Shown one piece after another: positions 56,155 to 64,000 of a stretch of 64,000 bases of DNA. A model generated the notes under the pieces. That model searched no databases. It was not told where the DNA came from and saw only the letters and a program-made list of their open reading frames with translations. Origin of the DNA: Psoroptes ovis (taxonomy: Eukaryota; Arthropoda; Arachnida; Sarcoptiformes; Psoroptidae); contig PQWQ01000021.1 in assembly GCA_002943765.1 (NCBI GenBank), positions 248,001 to 312,000 of the forward strand, written 5' to 3'. The translations under genes were made by a program, and so were the position numbers. The stretch's first letter is position 1. Each line of letters begins with the position of its first letter.

Positions 56155-56584
56155 AATTAATCGCTTTCAAATTCAAATTTAATTAAAATTTCTATATTAA
56201 TTTCGACTATTTCGACCCCTTAAGGTCCCTGTTCCAGCCCCACTTTGGTTAGATTTGCCTCAGCTGCCTCATTGTACCCCGGCGACCCTTAACACTTGAT
56301 TATCTTAGTCAGTGATTATGATTGAATGGTTCGCAGTACTCGAAGAGGTCCATTCATAAAATAAATCTGCTCAAAACCACTGGAGGGTTTGGACCTCAAA
56401 AGTAAACAAAATCAAACAAAGGGCTTGGTGTGTTTGCTTCGAATGTTTTTTTCCCATTTCAATTGACTTTTGACAAATTTTCAAATTTTGAAAAGTCTTA
56501 GGTACTTGAATACCTTTCAATTTACCTTTCCAGTGGTTTTTTGCCATTCATCGATTTGCCTTTTGTTCAGGGTTCCTTTGTTCA

Positions 56585-56664
56585 GAGGTTTGTCCGGAAA
56601 ATTATTGATGCAATTCGCATAGGTTTACAGAGGAAAAACCCTTGAAAACTTTCTGGACAACGAC
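56585..56664. mobile_element. Mariner-type foldback, degenerate
   Basis: Arms AGGTTTGTCCGGAAAATTAT and AAAACTTTCTGGACAACG. Confidence 0.5.
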
Positions 56665-57351
56665 CTCATCGAAAGCTCATTTCATCCATTTGAATTTTTG
56701 CTGAATTTTTCAATTTAATTGAATTCAATTGAACCTAACCTCAACTAAACTCTGAACAAAGAGACCCCTAAAGGTGACAAACAATGAAAGCCAAAAGCTG
56801 AAAAAAAAATCGGAAATTCATTGAGGTTAGCTGCTGTTGAATAGGTTGTGGTGTTGAGGTTATAGTTAGGTTACACCTCGAAAACAATCAAATACCGAAA
56901 CGGTAATCAAATCAAATCAGTTCAAAAAACGTGTGCGCTGCCTTTGTGTATTTTGATAATCGAAAAAAAAATCACTCATGGGGTCCTAACCCTAGGACCT
57001 GACAAAGACCCTATTATTTGGTTTTCAATTATTTAAGACCCTAAGACCCCAAAGAACAAATTGAATTTTAATCAAATTTTTTAATGAAATTTTCTTTCTT
57101 TGTTTGGTACAGACCCTGTGTGGGTAACCTGTATGACCCTAGGACCTTTTAACAAGCACAAAAGTACAACAAAAGCACCGGAAAACCCCTGCAGCAATAA
57201 AAATGAACATCGGTCTAAACATTCATTGAGAACCACTGAACATCATCGACCAATGGACATCGATCATTTGACCATTATGGACGCTGTCATCGAACGCAAA
57301 CATCCAAACATCTGGGTCCATCAGCGAATTGACCACAAATCAACTGGTCAA

Positions 57352-60300
57352 ATGCGACCAATTTGGAGCCAATCGATTTGGACGCCACTGATTTTACTCA
57401 TTGCGTTCATCGCAAATCATCAAGTTCATTGTCAATTCAATGATAATCCGCAATCACAGTCGCAATTACCACCATTACAACCACAATTGCCACCATCATT
57501 ATCATCATCACCATCACAATATTCAAATGATTTCAATAATCTGATAACGAATCAAAATACAAATATCGATATGAATTCGAATGAAATTAATAATGATCTC
57601 ATATTACCTGAACCGTAAGTATTTCAATATTTCTATCAAACACTATTTTAACCCTTTGAACACTTGAAACAAAATCATCATTCATGTGCACGTACAAGAA
57701 TTTTGAGTGAAGAGTGAACAATCTGGAGCTTACCAGGTGCCCAAGTAGGCCCTATAGGTCCTATAGGCACAATAAGTCCCAAGTTCTTGTAAGGCGCATG
57801 TAAAGGGTTGTACCTATAAACACATATATGGCGCCCAAACATTGACCCTTTTTTTGCACACACTTAGATTCACGCCTCTTTTTTGGACCTATAAAAGGGC
57901 GCCATTTTATGCCAATGTTTCTTGACGCCTTTTTTCGATGAAGGTCTACCATTTTCTTAGATTCTGCTCGCCTTATTCACCCTTTGCACCCTTGAAAGCT
58001 GCGACTAGGGTGCGTGAAGGGTTAATTTGTCAGAAATTTAGCCGTTGACATGACAGAATTTGTTGGAACCAAAAATTGATTCCTCCTCCTCCCCTCTCTG
58101 CTACCCCCTCCAAAAATACCGTAAATACTTCGAATACGATCAAGAGCACGTACTCATGACTAAACACGTGTCACACATTTATGATCATTAATATTCCTGT
58201 ATTTAATTCTGTTTTCGGTGTATTTAAAAACCATCATTCTTGCCTCCACCATTTCATTCCCTCCTCTCCCCCCACTTAAACACGCGGGGGCCATCCAGAA
58301 TAAATGTGTCATCATTTTCCAAAAAAAAATGTAACACATTTTATGAATATTCCCAAGTCCGTAGCAAACATTTAAATTTACATTTGATTACATCATAATC
58401 ATCATTTACATATCTCCTTAGAATAATCACAGTGGTTCTCAAGGTGTTCGGTACGTGTTTTCACACATGTTTGTCCCAGTCATCCCTGTCATTTTTTCCG
58501 TTTTTTCATCCTATTAGGTTGACCGGAAAGTTTTTGCCGATTTTCCAATCAAATTTAACGATATAACCAGCAAAAACTTTCCGGACGACCTAATATTTTC
58601 ACGATTTAAAATCAAGTTGAGAATCGCTGTGATTTGGTCCCGATATCGGGGCTTTTTTGCTAGCAAATGGCTAATGTAGCAAACACATTTTAAACACGCG
58701 AAAAATTGAAAATTACGGAATGTATGAATCATCCCTTCGATATGAAATGATTCAATTGAAAATGATTTGCTTCAGTGAATTTCGCTGAATTTCAATTTGA
58801 AACAATTTCATTCAAAATTTGATTCAAATCTCTCACCGAATTTATTTGATTTTCTATTAGGTTGTCCGAAAAGTTTTTGCCGGTTATATCGTCGAAAATC
58901 ATTAAAAAATCGGCAAAAACTTTCCGGACAGCCTAATATTTTCGATGTTCAATTGTGGTAAAGCTAGCGCAGCAAACATTTGTATTTCAAGCGATACTTG
59001 CGCCAGTTTTGCTCCAGCAAATCATTTGTAACCGTGTACGTGTTTGAGGAATGCTGATCACGTACAGCAGCTGAGCCACTTTTATTCTGAGGTGATTTTA
59101 TTTCGAGGTGTTTCGGAGGCAAATTGAATGAAATTAACTTTGTATTTCAATTTTTGGAAAATGTAAAAGCTTAAAGCTCGCGTAATATTTTCTCCACTAA
59201 AAATGGTGGCTATTCATTTATTTCAATTTTTCTCGGAACATGTATTTTATGAATGGGCCATTATGAATTTTCGATCAAGTCTCTTGATAATAATCAATGA
59301 TTATTATGAATGATTATTAATTGATTTTGATTTGATTCATAATAAAAGTAATTTGGAGGTTTTTAATCATAAAGGTTTTGATTTTGAAGAGGTTATTTCA
59401 AGGTTCTCTGTTGGTTTTTTTTTCTGGGGGTTTCCAGAGAGGTTTTGGTGATCAATCACAGACCCGTAGGGTCGAATGGTTCATAATGTTAGCTTGAGTT
59501 GAAGACATTATATGTTTCGAAGGTTTAAGTTATTCAAGCATAAGGTTATGCTGTTTGGATTTTTAGCATAAGGTTGTGCTCTAAGGTTGTTGATGCTTCG
59601 AAGGATGCATCGAAGTCTCCTAACATTTCAAGCTCACTAAGAGGTCTAAAGGTTCAAAGATTTAATTCAAATTGAATTCAGTTCAATTGAATTTGAATTT
59701 GATTGAAATTCAAAAAAATCCATTAAAGATTAATGATCCGTTAATTCTGTTAATTCAACGATTTCAAAATCCACATAATAATGTCCAAATCACCAAATTT
59801 CGATTCAAAATTGAATTTCTTAATTTCAAATTTGAATTAATTCAAATTTTTCATATTGATTTCCCCGTTTAGAACATATTTCATTGTTGCATCAAAAATC
59901 GTACGACCCGGACAAGTATATCGGTTACTGGTCACCATATATCATAGTCAATCACCAATAATGGTACGGGCATCACTCAAACGTAATGGCCTGGAATTAT
60001 CATCAACCGTACAGCTGTGTAAAGAAAGTATACCTGAAACACTGCTGCTGCGTATGCCAACCAATTCATTACCCGGTGATTATCGGCTTTGGATCGAAGG
60101 AAATATTAATGAATATTTTGGTGGAAACATTTTCCATAATGAAACACGGCTCCAATTTGAACAACGTTTTATGACCATATTCATTATGACTGATAAACCA
60201 ATTTACAAACAAGGACAAGTGGTTCGATTTCGTGCAATGCCAATCACAACTGATTTGAAATCGTTTACCGATGCAATCGATATTTATATGCTTAACCCTA

Positions 60301-63300
60301 ATGGGGTCATAATGAGACGATGGTTGTCACGGCAAACTAATCTCGGTATGTGTCAATTGTGACCATTGTTGTCACAATATTTTGACCATCACTTTCTCAT
60401 ACCTTGGTTCACAGGTGCCATCAGCCTTGAATATCCACTGTCACAGCAGCCTGTTTATGGGCAAAATTGGACCATCAAAGTTGTTGCCCAGGGGCAAGTG
60501 GAAACCAAACAATTTGCGGTCGAAGAATTTTGTAAGTACTGAGGTCTTGATTTTGGATTAATTTGATTGATTCTGGTCCAAATAATCTTCCGTAAACCCT
60601 AATAGATCAAACCCGATTCGAGGTGAACGTATCGATGGCCGCATTTTTCCAAGATACCGACCCTTATATCCATGGATCAGTTATGGCCAAGTATGTTTTG
60701 ATCGCAATTTGCTTTCGGCAAATCTCTGAATTAATCGATTATCTCTCCCCTTCGTGAATCTAGTTTCACAAGCGGTGTACCCGTTATCGGTAATCTAACC
60801 ATTGTTTATACGTTGCAATTTCCACAATTCGTCGGTGGTAATAATCAGCAGCAACAACAGAATCAGCAGCCGCAACAATCTTCGGCCAGTTTTTATGAAC
60901 GGCCAGCCATTGAGACTACGGAGCGTTATGTAACTATTGATTTTTATTTTGTTAACCTTCATTGGATTAATTTTGATTTTTCTTAAATTCAATAGTTCGA
61001 TGGTTATTATGAGTTTCGGCTACCAATGACCGATATTATTCATCAATTAGCCAATAGACAAACGTCACTGCTGGATGGTGCAATGCTGACCGTCACCGCA
61101 TATGTTGGTGAACGTTTCTTAAATCTTATCTACTCGGGTTATTCAAAAGCAATCATTTTCAGCTCGAAAATTCGTTTAAAATTCCTCGGGCCTCAAATAC
61201 AAATATTTAAGCCGCAAATGCCATTCAAATTGTATTGTATCCTTGTACAATCAGATGGTACACCAATACGACGTTCTTTGAAATCTCAAAATCATTTATC
61301 ATCATCGTTGTTGTTGAATGAACGTATCGAAGTCCAGTTGCAAATCAAGTCTAAAACAAATCAGCTGATCAAAGTATACAAAGAAGCGATACAAATGTCA
61401 AAATATGAATATAACCTATGGGAAATACGTATTAATCTTCGTAAAATATTAAATAATGACAAGAATCTATTGGAACAAGTACAATCATTGATTGTTCAAG
61501 CATTCTACGATGATCAGCTGTATAATGGGGTTAATATGGTTAACATGGACGTAAATATCAACCAACAGCAGCCGCAATCATCATCAAAACTGATTAAATC
61601 GAATGAACTACGGCTATATGCATCATATTCACCGAGAAATCGTCTAATACAAATAACGACCAGTACAAATCGACCAATAGTTGGTCAATATATCATATTT
61701 CATGTTCGTACAAATTATTATATGAATCTATTCAATTATTTAGTCATTTCGAAAGGTATTATCCTCATCGCTGGCCGAGAAGAAATGAATTCAATGTTAA
61801 AGACATTTACATTTACTGTGACATCAGAAATGTCACCAACCGCAACGATTATTGTTTATGATTTAGCGACGAATGGTGAAATCGTAGCCGATTCCCTTAC
61901 ATTCCCTGTGGATGGTATATCGAGTAATAATTTCACTGTTCAATTGAATAATCGTAAAGATAAATCAGGTGATACGATTGAGATTGTTGTGAATGCCCAG
62001 CCAGGTTCATATGTTGCAATATCGGCATTGGACAAGGACCTGTTCAATTATAATAATAATAATGATAATCATTTCAATTATGGTGCCGTACAGAAGAAAA
62101 TGATTAGTTTCGATGACCTGCTACCATTGAATAATCTATCATTATCATATTCATGGTATTCACATTATGGTACTCTTGATCGTTACCTATATTTTCCAAC
62201 ATCGACCACAGGTATCGATACTAATCAAACATTTGAAAATTCTGGCCTTGTCATTTTCACTGATGCAAACATTGTCCAACGACCAAATCAATGTAATCAT
62301 ACACGTGGCCTGCAGCAATGTATGGATAATGGTTGTTATCATTTTAGTAAAAAATGTGATGGACGATTCGATTGTCGTGATGGTACGGATGAAATGTTTT
62401 GTAATGATCGCAATAATAATCGATATAATGACCGACAACAATTTGACCTAACACAATTTCATATGACACGTACTAATCGATTACAGCGGCTATATGATAA
62501 TAATTGGCTTTGGAACGATGTGTTTATTGGTCCATTAGGTTATTATATATTCAAATTACCTGTACCAAATGCACCGGTTAATTGGCTCATATCATCATTT
62601 GGTATGAGTAAAACACATGGTTTCAGTATACAGCGGCAAACCTTGAAATATTCAAGTGTTCGACCATTTTATATGAATGTTGAAATGCCTAGCAAATGTT
62701 TGCTTGGTGAACAAATCGGTATACGAATATCGATATTCAATTATCTGCCATATGAAATCGAGGTGGTCGTAATATTGGCACGTTCAATTGATTATAAATT
62801 TGTTCACATTGAATCATTGGGTCGGGTACAATCATATAATCCACGTACATCATTCGCACAACATCAACATTTGATTATGATTTATCCAAGTCGTACGAAA
62901 ATTGTTTATATGCCAATCGTTGCGACCCGAATCGGTCACATTAATGTGACCATAATGGCTAAAACACAAGTGGCCAAAGATATTGTTACGAAAACGCTTG
63001 AAGTCGAACCAGATGGTATACCGCAATCGACACATACATCAGTCGTGTTGGATCTATCACAAGGTGCATATTTGATTAAATATTTGGAGACTAACGTTAC
63101 CGAAAGTCCAATCATTCCGTATCGCAAGGAACGGCGTTATGTTTTCGGTTCGAATCGGGCGACCGTAACCATCGTTGGTGATGCTGTAGGGCCAGCATTT
63201 CCAACGATACCGATGAACGCTACATCGATGCTTCGGAAACCATTCGATGCGGCCGAACCTTCGATGTTTAGTTTTGCTGTCAACGTTTATATGTTACTAT

Positions 63301-64000
63301 ATCTCCGATATACTGGACAACGAAAACCCGAAATCGAAAAAGAAGTATTCCGCTACCTGAACATTGATTATCAGCGGCAGCTTAGTTACCAGAATCCAGA
63401 TGGTTCATTTCGAGCGTTTCGATGGCACCAAACACCTTCGGTATGGATGACCGCATTCTGTGCCCGAGTGTTGCATTTGGCCACATTTCAAGAATGGGAA
63501 AATTTCCTCTATATCGACCCAAAGGTCATTCAGAATGCTATTGTTTGGCTGCTGCGACAACAACGACCTGATGGATCATTTGTCGAACATCCATCGCAAA
63601 CATCGTTGAATCGTCGTACAAATATGACATCAAACATTTCATTGACAGCCCATGTCCTTATAACCCTGGCCGAAGTACGTCATCTTAGCGGTGATATTGA
63701 TTCACGTGCAACAAGTGCCCGTACTTCGGCACAAAGATTCCTAGAAAGTTCGCTACACATAGTCAAAGATTATGATGATCCATATGAATTGGCCATCGTT
63801 ACATATGCGTTGACATTGATGGAATCCGTTGAAGCTGTTGAAGGTTTCAATTATTTACACTTGCGCATGCGCGAGGTGAGCGGTATGCGTTATTGGGGCA
63901 AAGAACCGGTTGCACCTGTTCGAACACAAGTCGAAAGTAATCGACCATTCATACTGCCCCGGTTACCGAATCGTTTTGATTCATCCAATGTAGCCACCAC
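57352..64000 (+). CDS. Mcr: Macroglobulin complement-related protein (Mcr), partial at 3' end
   Basis: Exons 57352-57614, 59873-60345, 60415-60531, 60606-60690, 60764-60929 and 60996 to beyond the window; all phases agree, about 1370 aa so far. Alpha-2-macroglobulin/TEP family: a signal peptide (WTPLILLIAFIANHQVHCQ), then MG domains with TYFIVASKIVRPGQVYRL and MTIFIMTDKPIYKQGQVVRF. An LDL-receptor class A domain follows (six Cys, residues 801-837, ending CDGRFDCRDGTDEMFC), the insertion that marks Drosophila Mcr. In the thioester domain GDAVGPAFP is followed by LRKPFDAAEPSMFSFAVNVY, so GCGEQ is DAAEP (63246-63260) and no thioester can form. Mcr acts at septate junctions and as an opsonin or autophagy signal. 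The ATG at 57352 was chosen for the signal peptide; the frame opens earlier, behind an acceptor at 57112. Intron 1 (2.26 kb) carries foldbacks. Confidence 0.9.
58430..58629. mobile_element. hAT-type element interrupted by a mariner foldback (Mcr intron 1)
   Basis: Ends CAGTGGTTCTCAAGGTG and AAGTTGAGAATCGCTG; body about 120 bp without the insertion. Confidence 0.65.
58514..58594. mobile_element. Mariner-type foldback nested in hAT, type B core
   Basis: Arms TTAGGTTGACCGGAAAGTTT and AAACTTTCCGGACGACCTAA; core read as CAAATTTAACGATATAACC. Confidence 0.8.
58857..58937. mobile_element. Mariner-type foldback, type B core (Mcr intron 1)
   Basis: Arms TTAGGTTGTCCGAAAAGTTT and AAACTTTCCGGACAGCCTAA; GCCGGTTATATCGTCG core. 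Confidence 0.85.

Larger units (their letters stand above)
45534..57351. other. Second repeat field, upstream of Mcr
   Basis: Nearly 12 kb without a firm gene. It holds 12 mariner foldbacks, hAT elements, a pogo-type element, one GC-hairpin copy and several GC-richer islands. A leader-like sequence at 46060-46203 ends in AAATG|GTAAGC, and an acceptor TTGGTACAG at 57112 precedes the Mcr start, so a long Mcr leader intron could span this region. TATAAAAG at 50311 has no obvious gene after it. Confidence 0.4.

Overview
The window is nuclear DNA of a small-genome arthropod, most likely an acariform (sarcoptiform/astigmatan) mite. This rests on the very AT-rich sequence, introns of roughly 50-90 bp, Asn/His/Gln-rich proteins, and an arthropod gene set: a beaten-path-type Ig protein and a macroglobulin complement-related (Mcr) protein with an LDLa domain. 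The taxon is an inference. No rRNA, tRNA, CRISPR or prokaryotic feature is visible.

Layout. 472-1283 (-) holds a two-exon acidic hypothetical protein. 6992-7789 (-) holds a four-exon micro-gene model. 13476-14183 (-) is an intronless retroelement-Gag-like protein ending in a PPPPY late-domain-type motif. 19757-24917 (+) is a five-exon beat-family Ig protein, followed by a coding-like minisatellite (25030-25568). 25.6-36.9 kb is a gene-poor repeat field. 36927-39032 (-), a large orphan protein, is head-to-head with a sulfotransferase-fold gene (39768-41571, +) that has lost its catalytic residues. 42856-43269 (+) is a small secreted orphan with a TATA box. 43870-44464 (+) is NEDD8 and 44844-45533 (+) is mitochondrial ribosomal protein L20. 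45.5-57.1 kb is a second repeat field. 57352 to the window end (+) is Mcr, cut at its 3' side.

The dominant feature is mobile DNA without any transposase. There are about 37 very short (about 75-100 bp) mariner-type foldback elements with the arm GGTTGTCCGAAAAGTT, and about 11 hAT-type elements with the arm CAGTGGTTCTCAACC, one with a perfect 8-bp target duplication. One piggyBac-type element sits between TTAA sites and one pogo-type element between TA sites. Two families I do not recognise are also present: seven copies built around a GCCCGAG/CTCGGGC hairpin, and five copies sharing an AGGCGCC...GCACC core. Mariner elements sit inside hAT elements, so at least some mariner activity is younger.

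The genes do not form a pathway. NEDD8 and MRPL20 are housekeeping; beat, Mcr and the 137-aa protein are secreted or cell surface; the Gag-like and sulfotransferase-like proteins look like repurposed or decaying members of known folds. Exon boundaries were derived by hand from splice consensus and reading-phase continuity. Models with recognised homology (NEDD8, MRPL20, beat, Mcr, sulfotransferase) are firm; the others are tentative.
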